Assembly: GCA_019454205.1 (NCBI GenBank)
Contig: CP075369.1
Span: forward strand, 1,550,001-1,614,000
Direction of reading: 5' to 3'
Length of the DNA: 64,000 bases
Source of the DNA: Xanthobacteraceae bacterium
GTDB taxonomy: Bacteria; Pseudomonadota; Alphaproteobacteria; Rhizobiales; Xanthobacteraceae
Below the pieces are notes generated by a model. The model was not told the DNA's origin and did not search any database. It saw only the letters and a program-made list of their open reading frames with translations. A program made the position numbers and the translations under genes. Shown piece by piece: positions 6,967 through 15,342 of the stretch; position 1 is the stretch's first letter; each line of letters starts with the position of its first letter.

Positions 6967-9102
6967 TTAGTGCGCGAGAATCGCGAGCAGCAGTAGTGCC
7001 ACGATGTTCGTGATCTTGATCATCGGGTTGACCGCCGGGCCGGCCGTATCCTTGTACGGATCGCCGACCGTGTCGCCGGTCACGGACGCCTTGTGCGGCT
7101 CGGAACCTTTGCCGCCGAAGTGACCGTCTTCGATGTACTTTTTGGCGTTGTCCCACGCGCCGCCGCCCGAGGTCATCGAGACCGCGACGAACAGGCCGGT
7201 GACGATCACGCCGAGCAACATCGCGCCGAGCGCAGCGAAGCCCGCGGCCTTACCCGCCGCACCGCCGCCCGCGATGAAGAAGATCGCGAAGTAGACGACG
7301 ATCGGCGAAAGCACCGGCAGCAGCGACGGAATGATCATTTCCTTGATCGCGGCTTTGGTCAGGATGTCGACCGCCTTGCCGTAGTCCGGCTTCGACTTGC
7401 CGGTCATGATGCCCTTGTTGGTGCGGAACTGACGGCGGACTTCCTCGACGATGGAACCGGCCGCGCGGCCGACCGCCATCATGCCCATCGAGCCGAACAG
7501 GTACGGCAGCAGACCGCCGAACAGCAGGCCGACCACGACGTACGGGTTCGAGAGCGAGAAATCGACCTTCACGCCGGCGAAGTATTTGTACTGCGCGGCG
7601 TTCGTGACGAAGTAGTTGAGGTCCGACGTATAGGCGGCGAACAGCACCAGCGCGCCGAGACCGGCCGAGCCGATCGCGTAGCCCTTGGTGATGGCCTTCG
7701 TGGTATTGCCGACCGCGTCGAGCGCGTCGGTGAACTTGCGGGTGTTCTTCGGCAGACCCGCCATTTCCGCGATGCCGCCCGCGTTGTCCGTGACCGGACC
7801 GAACGCGTCGAGCGCGACCACCATGCCGGCCAGCGCCAGCATCGCCGTCACCGCGATTGCAATGCCAAACAGGCCCGCCAGCGCGTAGGTCACGAGGATG
7901 CCTGCGATGATCACGATCGCCGGAAGCGCGGTGGCTTCCATCGAGACCGCGAGGCCCTGGATGATGTTGGTGCCGTGGCCGGTCACCGACGCCTGGGCGA
8001 TGGACTTCACCGGGCGGAAGTTGGTGCCGGTGTAGTACTCCGTGATCCAGACGATCAGGCCGGTAACGACGAGACCCGCAACCGCGCACCAGAACAGCGA
8101 AGCGCCGGTGAAGGTCTGGCCCTGCGCGGTCAGCTGGGTGCTGAAGCCGAGCAGACGGTCGGTCACGAACCAGATCGCCGGAACGGACAGCACCGCCGAA
8201 GCGATGAAGCCTTTGTACAGCGCGCCCATGATCGACTCGCTCTTGCCGAGACGGACGAAGAACGTGCCGATGATCGAGGTCACGATGCACGCGCCGCAGA
8301 TCGCGAGCGGATAGAGCATGATGTTCGCGAGGTTCGCGTTGCCGGCGAAGAAGATCGCCGCCAGCACCATCGTGGCGACCACGGTCACCGCATAGGTTTC
8401 GAACAGGTCGGCCGCCATGCCGGCGCAGTCGCCGACGTTGTCACCGACATTGTCCGCAATCGTCGCCGGGTTGCGCGGATCGTCCTCCGGGATGCCCGCT
8501 TCCACCTTGCCGACGAGGTCGCCGCCGACGTCCGCACCCTTGGTGAAGATGCCGCCGCCGAGACGCGCGAAGATCGAGATCAGCGAAGCGCCGAAGCCGA
8601 GCGCGACCAGCGCGTCGATCACGGTGCGGCCTTCGTTCAGCTTGTAGCCGAGCGGGCCGACGAGCAGGCCGTAATAGGCCGCAACGCCGATCAGCGCGAG
8701 ACCTGCAACGAGCAGGCCGGTGATCGCACCCGCCTTGAACGCGAGGTTCAGGCCGCCGGCCAGTGACTTGGTCGCCGCCTGCGCGGTGCGCACGTTGGCG
8801 CGCACCGAGATGTTCATACCGATGAAGCCGGTCGCGCCGGAAAGGATCGCGCCGATGGCGAAGCCAACCGCAACCCATACGCCGAGCAACCACCATACCA
8901 GCACGAAGATGACCGCGCCGACGATGGCGATGGTCGAATACTGACGGCGCAGATAGGCCTGCGCGCCCTCACGAACGGCGCCTGCGATTTCCTGCATGCG
9001 CTTGTTGCCTGCGTCGGCGGACAAAACGGAGTTCGTCGCCCACAGGCCGTAGAGAATGGCGAGACCGCCACTGGCCAGGATCAGCCATAGAGTAGTGTTC
9101 AT
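6967..9102 (-). CDS. hppA: K+-independent membrane proton-pumping pyrophosphatase
   Basis: A 711-residue integral membrane pump that couples pyrophosphate hydrolysis to H+ export. Catalytic acidic motifs are intact: FTKGADVGGDLVGKVEAGIP (residues 186-205), DNVGDNVGDCAGM (217-229) and DAFGPVTDNAGGIAEMAG (432-449). GNTTKA at 465-470 has Lys469, the residue that marks K+-independent enzymes (K+-dependent ones have Ala). About 16 hydrophobic segments are visible. GGGG lies upstream of the ATG, and a strong terminator follows. The 180 bases between this start and thiL (9103-9282) hold its promoter region and no gene that I can see. Confidence 0.97.
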   Translation of the reverse strand: MNTTLWLILASGGLAILYGLWATNSVLSADAGNKRMQEIAGAVREGAQAYLRRQYSTIAIVGAVIFVLVWWLLGVWVAVGFAIGAILSGATGFIGMNISVRANVRTAQAATKSLAGGLNLAFKAGAITGLLVAGLALIGVAAYYGLLVGPLGYKLNEGRTVIDALVALGFGASLISIFARLGGGIFTKGADVGGDLVGKVEAGIPEDDPRNPATIADNVGDNVGDCAGMAADLFETYAVTVVATMVLAAIFFAGNANLANIMLYPLAICGACIVTSIIGTFFVRLGKSESIMGALYKGFIASAVLSVPAIWFVTDRLLGFSTQLTAQGQTFTGASLFWCAVAGLVVTGLIVWITEYYTGTNFRPVKSIAQASVTGHGTNIIQGLAVSMEATALPAIVIIAGILVTYALAGLFGIAIAVTAMLALAGMVVALDAFGPVTDNAGGIAEMAGLPKNTRKFTDALDAVGNTTKAITKGYAIGSAGLGALVLFAAYTSDLNYFVTNAAQYKYFAGVKVDFSLSNPYVVVGLLFGGLLPYLFGSMGMMAVGRAAGSIVEEVRRQFRTNKGIMTGKSKPDYGKAVDILTKAAIKEMIIPSLLPVLSPIVVYFAIFFIAGGGAAGKAAGFAALGAMLLGVIVTGLFVAVSMTSGGGAWDNAKKYIEDGHFGGKGSEPHKASVTGDTVGDPYKDTAGPAVNPMIKITNIVALLLLAILAH

Positions 9103-9282
9103 AGAATGTGCCCCTGAATCTCAGTCGGATATTGACCCGCGCTCTCTGGCAGCTTGGCCGGGCGCGTGGTCTGGGGGCTTACCCCCCAAAGCGCGCGGAC
9201 ATTGCCAAAAATGACATCCCGGTGCAACGCGAGAAGGCAGCGAAAAGCGACGATTTTGGGCGGGATTCCTGAGGATTTCCGC

Positions 9283-10302
9283 CTAGAAATGCGAATATGA
9301 CAGCCGGTCGAGGGTAATACGCTGCCCTTTCGATCCCAGAACCTCGACCTCCCCGCCCGACTCGAATCTGCCGATAGCCGTCACCGGCACCCTGGCTGCG
9401 CCCGCGGCTTCCGCGAAAGCGTGGAACTCCGTTTCCGGGATGGCGCACAGCACCTCGTAATCGTCGCCGCCGGTCAGGATGGTGCTCAGCATGTGCGGGT
9501 CGTCGATCAGCCCGGTGATCGATTGCTCGTTGCGCAATGCATTCTCGGCCGGTCCCGACAACGGGAGCCTTGCCGTCTCGATGAAAGCGCCAACGCCCGA
9601 TTGCGCCGCCAGTTTTGCGAGATCGCCGGCCAGCCCGTCGGAAATATCCATCGCGGCATTCGCGTATTCGCGAAGCACGGGTGCGAGCGCCAATCGCGGC
9701 TCCGGCACGCGATAGCGCCGGACCAGTTCCGGTATCTGCTCGCGGGAAAGTCCGCCGACCAAGCCTTCGCGCTTCAATGCGAGCAAGCCAAGCGCCGCAT
9801 CGCCGATGGTACCGCTGACGACAACGAGATCGCCGGGCCGCGCGCCTGCCCGCTTTATCATCGTTCCTGACGGCACCTTGCCGATTGCCGTAATCGAAAT
9901 GGAAAGCGGCCCCGGCGTTTTCGTGGTGTCGCCGCCCAGCAGCGGACAGGCGAACGCCTCGCAGTCCTCGCCAAGACCGCGCGCAAACTTTTCCAGCCAC
10001 ACCTCGCCAGTTGCCGCGGACATCGAAAGCGCGAGCGTTGCCCCGACCGGCTCCGCGCCTTTCGCGGCGAGGTCGGAGAGGTTTACGCGAAGCGCCTTCT
10101 TCGCGATCAGGTCCGCCGGATCGTCGGGAAAGAAGTGTACGCCCGCGGTCGTGGTGTCGGCGGTGATGACGAAATCGAATCCGGCTTGCGGTGCCAGCAA
10201 CGCCGCATCGTCGCCGAGCGCGAGTGCGCCGGGATGTTTCGCGAGCGGCCGGAAGAAGCGCTCGATGATGCTGTCTTCCCGGCTCGGTTCGCGTCTGATC
10301 AC
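9283..10302 (-). CDS. thiL: thiamine-monophosphate kinase
   Basis: Phosphorylates thiamine monophosphate to thiamine pyrophosphate, the last step of cofactor synthesis. PurM/AIR-synthetase fold: ALGDDAALL (residues 28-36) binds Mg-ATP, followed by ITADTTTAGVHFF, KALRVNLSDLAAKGAEP and AMDISDGLAGDL. It starts at GTG 10302 with GGAG seven bases upstream, only two bases after the nusB stop, so it is in the ribH-nusB-thiL operon. Length of 339 residues is normal. Confidence 0.95.
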   Translation of the reverse strand: MIRREPSREDSIIERFFRPLAKHPGALALGDDAALLAPQAGFDFVITADTTTAGVHFFPDDPADLIAKKALRVNLSDLAAKGAEPVGATLALSMSAATGEVWLEKFARGLGEDCEAFACPLLGGDTTKTPGPLSISITAIGKVPSGTMIKRAGARPGDLVVVSGTIGDAALGLLALKREGLVGGLSREQIPELVRRYRVPEPRLALAPVLREYANAAMDISDGLAGDLAKLAAQSGVGAFIETARLPLSGPAENALRNEQSITGLIDDPHMLSTILTGGDDYEVLCAIPETEFHAFAEAAGAARVPVTAIGRFESGGEVEVLGSKGQRITLDRLSYSHF

Positions 10303-10304
10303 GG

Positions 10305-10775
10305 TCAGCTCCGTGCGTTGAAGTCGTCGGGCCGCGCCTTGCGCGCAATCACGTCGAGCACCGCGTTGGCCATGCCGACATCGTTGCCATCGAGGAAGGC
10401 AGCCGCGACATCGACGTATTCGCTCACCACCGCGCGTACCGGAATGTCCTTCCGGTGAAACAACTCATAGGCCCCTGCCCGCAACGTCGCGCGCAGTACG
10501 GACTCGATGCGCTTCAGGGGCCAGCCGTCGTTCAGCGTATTGTCGACCAGCGGATCAAGCGTGACCTGCTCGCGCACCACGCCTTCCACTACATCGCGAA
10601 AGTGTTTTTCTTCGGCCTCGGCGTAACGCTCGCCTTCGATCTCGCGTCCGATCCAGAAACGCTCGAAATCGCTCAGCACGTCGTTCAGCGGCGTGCCGGC
10701 AATGTCCATCTGGTAGAGCGCCTGTACCGCGGCGAGCCGCGCCGCGCTTCGTTCCTGCAAACCGGCACGGGACAT
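10305..10775 (-). CDS. nusB: transcription antitermination factor NusB
   Basis: A 156-residue all-helical RNA-binding protein that pairs with NusE (S10) in rRNA antitermination. Typical motifs: RSAARLAAVQALYQMD at the N-terminus, then DNTLNDGWPLKRIESVLRAT and VVSEYVDVAAAFLDGNDVGM. It follows ribH by one base and precedes thiL by two, a classic ribH-nusB-thiL arrangement that is shared by many bacteria. Confidence 0.95.
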   Translation of the reverse strand: MSRAGLQERSAARLAAVQALYQMDIAGTPLNDVLSDFERFWIGREIEGERYAEAEEKHFRDVVEGVVREQVTLDPLVDNTLNDGWPLKRIESVLRATLRAGAYELFHRKDIPVRAVVSEYVDVAAAFLDGNDVGMANAVLDVIARKARPDDFNARS

Positions 10776-10776
10776 T

Positions 10777-11247
10777 TCAGCGTCCTTGCGCCCGCGCGAT
10801 ACGAACCAGCGCCAGCGCGGCGGAAGCCGCCTCGCCGCCCTTGTCGCCTTCGGTGCGGCGCGCGCGGGTCCATGCCTGCGCCTCGTTCTCGACCGTGAGG
10901 ATGCCGTTGCCGACCGGCACGCGCTTGCGGGTACCGAGCCGCATCAGCGCATGCGCCGACTCGTAGGCGACAATTCCGAAGTGCTCGGTCTCGCCGCGAA
11001 TGATGCAGCCAAGCGCCACCACGCCATCGTAGCGGCCCGACCCCATGGCAATGGAAGCAGCAATCGGGATTTCCAGCGCGCCCGGCACGCTGATGCGATC
11101 CATCCGTGCATTCGCCGCCTCGATGCGCGCCTGCGCACCGGCGACCAGTTCGTCGGCAATGGCTTCGTGGAAGCGCGCGTCGATGACGAGTAACCGCGCG
11201 CCCTCGACGGATGCTTCTTTCTTGTCGCCTGCTGCCTTGTAACTCAT
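10777..11247 (-). CDS. ribH: 6,7-dimethyl-8-ribityllumazine synthase
   Basis: Condenses 5-amino-6-ribitylaminouracil with dihydroxybutanone phosphate to lumazine, the next-to-last riboflavin step. Motifs: VPGALEIPIAASIAMGSGRYDGVVALGCIIRGETEHFGIV (split across two blocks), with the catalytic His in the ETEHF element, and VPVGNGILTVENEAQAWTR. The N-terminal ten residues are a short polar extension. It heads the ribH-nusB-thiL set and follows ribE by 36 bases. Confidence 0.95.
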   Translation of the reverse strand: MSYKAAGDKKEASVEGARLLVIDARFHEAIADELVAGAQARIEAANARMDRISVPGALEIPIAASIAMGSGRYDGVVALGCIIRGETEHFGIVAYESAHALMRLGTRKRVPVGNGILTVENEAQAWTRARRTEGDKGGEAASAALALVRIARAQGR

Positions 11248-11283
11248 GACGCGCTACCGGATTTCCCGCCTGCGATAGCGGGC

Positions 11284-11892
11284 TTATTTGAACTCGGCAA
11301 GCCGCGCCACATAGCGCGCGATCTGGTCGACTTCGAGGTTAATGCGGTCGCCCGCCTTGAGGCCGCTCCAGTTGGTCACCTGCAAGGTGTGCGGGATCAG
11401 GAGCACCGAAAACTCCGCGCCCTTTACCTCGTTCACGGTCAGCGAAATGCCGTCCAGCGCCACCGAGCCTTTGACTGCGATGAAGCGCGCGAGGTTTTCC
11501 GGCGCGCGCATGGTGATGCGCGCCACCTGATCTAGATCCTCGCGGCCGAGCACTTCCGCAATGCCGTCCACGTGCCCGCTGACGAGATGCCCGCCCAGTT
11601 CGTCGCCGGCTTTCAGCGAGCGTTCGAGGTTTACTTTCGTATTCGTTTTCCACCCGCCCGCGGTCGTGATCTTCAGCGTTTCAGGACCGACTTCGACCTC
11701 GAACCAGTCTTCGTCGCGGCCGACCACGGTCAGGCAGATACCGTTGACCATGATCGACGCGCCGAGATCGATGGTCTTCGCATCATAGCGCGTCCCGATC
11801 CGCAGCCGCTTGAGGCTCGTCTTCGAAGCAGGATCGAAACGGCCGGTCTCGGACCGGATCACGCCGACATCGGTGACAATTCCCGTGAACAT
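11284..11892 (-). CDS. ribE: riboflavin synthase alpha subunit
   Basis: Dismutates two lumazines to riboflavin. It shows the two lumazine-binding repeats: the first begins MFTGIVTDVGVIR and ends KAGDELGGHLVSGHVDG, the second contains ALDGISLTVNEVKGAEFSV and LIPHTLQVTNWSGLKAGDRI. The canonical MFTG start fixes the initiation codon. It lies three bases after ribD. Length of 202 residues is normal for the family. Confidence 0.96.
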   Translation of the reverse strand: MFTGIVTDVGVIRSETGRFDPASKTSLKRLRIGTRYDAKTIDLGASIMVNGICLTVVGRDEDWFEVEVGPETLKITTAGGWKTNTKVNLERSLKAGDELGGHLVSGHVDGIAEVLGREDLDQVARITMRAPENLARFIAVKGSVALDGISLTVNEVKGAEFSVLLIPHTLQVTNWSGLKAGDRINLEVDQIARYVARLAEFK

Positions 11893-11895
11893 TCT

Positions 11896-13056
11896 CTATT
11901 TCCGGAACAGGCGGACCATCTGATCGGCGCCGAGCAGGCGCTCCTCGATGATCCTGAGTTTTGGGGACGCAAGCAAGGCGGTGAGCGGCAGGCCTTCCAG
12001 CGCGTCGATCGCATCCGCGCCGAGCGTCACTGGCGCGCGCACGACCACCGCTTCGTCAACGAGATCGCTTTGCAGCAGCGAGGCCGACAGCATCGGCCCG
12101 CCCTCGACCAGAAGCCGCGTGATTCCGCGGCCGCCGAGCGCAAGCATGGCATCAGCGATCACCGGCTTGCGGAAGCGGTCTTTCGTATTCGGAACGCGGA
12201 TAATTTCGGCGCCGTGGTCCTCAAGCGCTTTCTGCTTATCGGCGGCCGCGGTTTCGCCGGCAATGACGATCAGCTTCCGCGCCTTCGCGGTCTGCACCAG
12301 CGCGCAGTCGAGCGGGATACGCAGCGAACCGTCGAGCACCACGCGCACCGGCGAACGGTCTTCCATCCCCGGCAGGCGGCAATCGAGTTTGGGGTTGTCA
12401 GCCAGCACCGTGCCGCTGCCGACCATGATCGCATCCGAGGTGGCGCGAAGAATATGCGCTTCCGCCATCGAAACAGGGCCAGAGATGCGCGCGGGCTTTC
12501 GCCCGGCAAGTCCGCTTTTCCCGTCGGCGGAGGCCGCGATTTTCAGGATGATATGCGGGCGGCCATCGCGTACGCGGCGAAAATGCCCGGCATGGTCGAT
12601 CTTCGCCTGCGCCGCCCCGACGCCGACAATGGCGTCGATGCCAGCGTCGCGCAGGATGCGGATGCCGTTGCCGCTCACAAGCGGGTTCGGGTCTTCGATG
12701 GCAATGACGACACGGCCCACCTGTGCCTTCACCAGTTCGCTGGCGCATGGCGGTGTCTTCGACTGATGCGCGCACGGCTCCAGCGTCACGTAGACGGTTG
12801 CACCTTTCGCAGCGTTACCCGCCGCTTTTAGCGCCTCGGTTTCTGCATGGGGACGGCCGCCGCGCGCCGTTACGCCGCGCGCGATCACAATCGCGCCGTT
12901 CTCGTTCTCCCGCACAATGATTGCACCGACCGAAGGATTCGGCGCGGCCAGCCCCATGTGGCGGCGGCCGAATTGCAGCGCCGCTTCCATGAAGCGCTCG
13001 TCGTCGTGCGGCGCGAAGCGCGAAGCCGCACGCACGGCCGTCGCGGAAGATGTCAT
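11896..13056 (-). CDS. ribD: bifunctional riboflavin deaminase/reductase RibD
   Basis: N-terminal deaminase domain (about residues 15-160): zinc ligands in HAETEAL and EPCAHQSKTPPC, and the start motif QFGRRHMGLAAPNPSVGAII. The C-terminal reductase domain (about 165-386) shows LKIAASADGKSGL, ISGPVSMAEAHILRATSDAI and LLVEGGPMLSASLL. Both domains look intact, so it should carry out the deamination and side-chain reduction steps. Its ATG overlaps the nrdR stop by four bases (13053-13056). Confidence 0.96.
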   Translation of the reverse strand: MTSSATAVRAASRFAPHDDERFMEAALQFGRRHMGLAAPNPSVGAIIVRENENGAIVIARGVTARGGRPHAETEALKAAGNAAKGATVYVTLEPCAHQSKTPPCASELVKAQVGRVVIAIEDPNPLVSGNGIRILRDAGIDAIVGVGAAQAKIDHAGHFRRVRDGRPHIILKIAASADGKSGLAGRKPARISGPVSMAEAHILRATSDAIMVGSGTVLADNPKLDCRLPGMEDRSPVRVVLDGSLRIPLDCALVQTAKARKLIVIAGETAAADKQKALEDHGAEIIRVPNTKDRFRKPVIADAMLALGGRGITRLLVEGGPMLSASLLQSDLVDEAVVVRAPVTLGADAIDALEGLPLTALLASPKLRIIEERLLGADQMVRLFRK

Positions 13057-13535
13057 GAAGGTTTGCCCGGAGCCTTCGGCCGCTCGCTATCCTGCAACTC
13101 GCCGAGCACGTCCTCGAAGTCCTTCGGATCGCGGAAATTGCGATAGACCGAAGCGAAGCGCACATAGGCCACATCGTCGAGCTGCTTCAGCCCGTCCATG
13201 ACCAGTTCGCCGATGGTCTCCGAATTGATTTCCTCATCGCCGGAGCTTTCCAGGCGGCGCACGATACCCGACACCATCTGGTCGATGCGCGCGGGATCTA
13301 CCGGCCTCTTGCGCAGCGCGATCTGCACCGAGCGCAACAGCTTGTCGCGGTCGAACGGCGTGCGGCGCCCGCTCCGCTTCAGCACGGTAAGTTCACGCAA
13401 CTGCACGCGCTCGAACGTGGTGAAGCGTTGTCCGCATTGCGGACAGATGCGGCGGCGGCGGATCGCGGCCGAGTCTTCGGTCGGCCGCGAGTCCTTCACC
13501 TGCGTGTCTACGTTCCCGCAGAAGGGGCAGCGCAT
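13053..13535 (-). CDS. nrdR: transcriptional repressor NrdR
   Basis: A 160-residue nucleotide-sensing repressor of ribonucleotide reductase genes. Zinc ribbon at residues 3-37: CPFCGN, then CPQCGQRFTTFER. ATP-cone domain follows with VLKRSGRRTPFDRDKLLRSV and MVSGIVRRLESSGDEEINSE. NrdR boxes were not searched for here. It lies 30 bases downstream of glyA and overlaps ribD, an order common in Hyphomicrobiales (glyA-nrdR-ribD-ribE-ribH). Confidence 0.96.
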   Translation of the reverse strand: MRCPFCGNVDTQVKDSRPTEDSAAIRRRRICPQCGQRFTTFERVQLRELTVLKRSGRRTPFDRDKLLRSVQIALRKRPVDPARIDQMVSGIVRRLESSGDEEINSETIGELVMDGLKQLDDVAYVRFASVYRNFRDPKDFEDVLGELQDSERPKAPGKPS

Positions 13536-13565
13536 GATGTTATGCCCTCGCCCGCATGCTCATCA

Positions 13566-14873
13566 TCACGGATAGATCGGGAACCGCGCGAGCAGCGCCG
13601 ATACCTTGTCGCGCACCGCGGCTTCGATCATCGAATCTTCCTCGACGTTCTTTTGCGACAGCACGTTCAGCACTTCCGCGATGTGGTCGCCGACCTGCTG
13701 GAATTCCTTCACGCCGAAACCGCGCGTCGTGCAGGCGGGGCTTCCAAGCCGGATGCCCGACGTCACCGCCGGTTTTTCCGGGTCGAATGGAATGCCGTTC
13801 TTGTTGCAGGTGATGTGGGCGCGGCCCAACGCGTTTTCGGAAATTTTGCCGGTCAGCCGTTTCGGCCGCAGATCGACCAGCATGACGTGCGTGTCGGTGC
13901 CGCCCGACACGATGTCGAAGCCGTGCGCACGCAGGTTTTCGGCCAGCGCCTTCGCATTCTCGACCACGTTCTTCGCATAGAGCTTGTAGGCAGGCTGCAA
14001 CGCTTCGCCAAAGGCAACCGCCTTGCCCGCGATGACATGCATCAGCGGGCCGCCCTGCAAACCGGGGAATACCGCCGAGTTGATCTTCTTTGCCAGCGCT
14101 TCGTCGTTCGTGAGCACGAGGCCGCCGCGCGGACCGCGCAGCGTCTTGTGCGTTGTCGCGGTGACGATATGCGCATGCGGGAACGGAGAAGGATGCGCGC
14201 CGCCCGCAACGAGGCCAGCAAAGTGCGCCATGTCCACCATGAACACCGCACCAACTTCATCCGCGATCTTGCGGAAGCGCGCGAAGTCGATCTGGCGCGG
14301 ATAGGCAGAGCCGCCGGCCACGATCATCTTCGGCTGGTTCTCCTTCGCGAGCCGCTCCACTTCGTCATAGTCGATGCGGTGATCGTCTTTCCGCACGCCA
14401 TACGGCACCGCGTTGAACCACTTGCCGGACATGTTCACCGGCGAGCCGTGCGTCAGGTGACCGCCCGCCGCAAGATTGAGGCCGAGGAAGGTATCGCCCG
14501 GCTTCATCACCGCCATGAACGCAGCTTGATTGGCCTGGCTGCCGGAGTTCGGCTGCACGTTGGCGAACGCCGCGCCGAACAATTTCTTCGCACGCTCGAT
14601 CGCGAGCGTTTCGACCTGATCTACCCATTCGCAGCCGCCGTAATAGCGCTTGCCGGGATAGCCTTCGGCGTACTTGTTGGTCAGCACCGAACCCTGCGCT
14701 TCCAGCACCGCCTTGGAGACGATGTTCTCGGAAGCGATCAGTTCGATCTCATGCCGCTGGCGACCGAGTTCGCCTTTTACCGCGCCGAAAATTTCGGGGT
14801 CGTTCTGTTCGAGCGTGGCGGCAAAAAAGCGGTTCGCATCGTTGCGATCCGCCATCGGATCGGTCGCGGGCAT
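13566..14873 (-). CDS. glyA: serine hydroxymethyltransferase
   Basis: PLP enzyme that converts serine and tetrahydrofolate to glycine and methylene-tetrahydrofolate. The PLP lysine is in VTATTHKTLRGPRGG; also IELIASENIVSKAVLEAQGS, NKYAEGYPGKRYYGGCEWVD and MVDMAHFAGLVAGG. At 435 residues it is full length. GGAG lies seven bases upstream of the ATG. No riboswitch that I can recognise lies in the roughly 100 bases before the gene. Confidence 0.97.
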   Translation of the reverse strand: MPATDPMADRNDANRFFAATLEQNDPEIFGAVKGELGRQRHEIELIASENIVSKAVLEAQGSVLTNKYAEGYPGKRYYGGCEWVDQVETLAIERAKKLFGAAFANVQPNSGSQANQAAFMAVMKPGDTFLGLNLAAGGHLTHGSPVNMSGKWFNAVPYGVRKDDHRIDYDEVERLAKENQPKMIVAGGSAYPRQIDFARFRKIADEVGAVFMVDMAHFAGLVAGGAHPSPFPHAHIVTATTHKTLRGPRGGLVLTNDEALAKKINSAVFPGLQGGPLMHVIAGKAVAFGEALQPAYKLYAKNVVENAKALAENLRAHGFDIVSGGTDTHVMLVDLRPKRLTGKISENALGRAHITCNKNGIPFDPEKPAVTSGIRLGSPACTTRGFGVKEFQQVGDHIAEVLNVLSQKNVEEDSMIEAAVRDKVSALLARFPIYP

Positions 14874-14977
14874 TGCTGGCCTCCTGGCCTGAGAGGATGA
14901 ACGGAGCCGGGCCTACCATAGCCCACCCCCAAAAAGAAGCGTGGACCCGGCGCGGCTGCCCCTATCGGTTGCGGCGG

Positions 14978-15181
14978 CTAGCCGCCCTTGTCCTGCGCTA
15001 GCCTGCGCCGGAGCTTGGCGACCGCTACCTGTTCGAGGGTTTGCGGGCTGGCGCTGGCCGGCCCCATCACCACGACCTCGGTTCCGGTCGCAACGTCGAC
15101 CGCAGCCACCCGTACGACCGAGCCGACGGGACGCATTTCGACAATGACTTCGCCTTCGCCCTTGCCCGGCACGGCAGTCAC
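14978..15181 (-). CDS. DUF6898-like small protein
   Basis: A 67-residue protein with a compact beta-rich pattern: GEVIVEMRPVGSVVRVAAVD, then ATGTEVVVMGPASASPQTLE, and a basic helix QVAVAKLRRRLAQD. It resembles a small conserved alphaproteobacterial family I know as DUF6898, usually next to glyA or related core genes. The start is GTG 15181; GTG 15172, with GGAG eight bases upstream, is an equally good start. No function is known to me. The 161 bases between it and the divergent chemoreceptor fusion show no gene. Confidence 0.7.
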   Translation of the reverse strand: MTAVPGKGEGEVIVEMRPVGSVVRVAAVDVATGTEVVVMGPASASPQTLEQVAVAKLRRRLAQDKGG

Positions 15182-15342
15182 TCCGAGTCGCTGATACGGC
15201 AGACTGGGGCCATGACGGACCGATTACAACGCGGGCCGCCTAAACCATTGTCGTTACGCACAAAATATGTGCTTCCGTGAATCCACGGTGCCCGGTCAGA
15301 TCGGACAGAAGTGATTCCACCGGATTCGAGGAGTACGCGCCG

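Noticed and set aside
7093..8766. A 557-residue open frame on the plus strand inside hppA
   Set aside because: It is Arg/His/Asp-rich antisense of a highly conserved gene; GC-rich codon use leaves such frames open. The hppA frame has all family motifs.
9179..10348. A longer minus-strand frame overlapping thiL
   Set aside because: Different reading frame from thiL, almost only Arg/Gly/Ala; thiL itself has its motifs and a good start.
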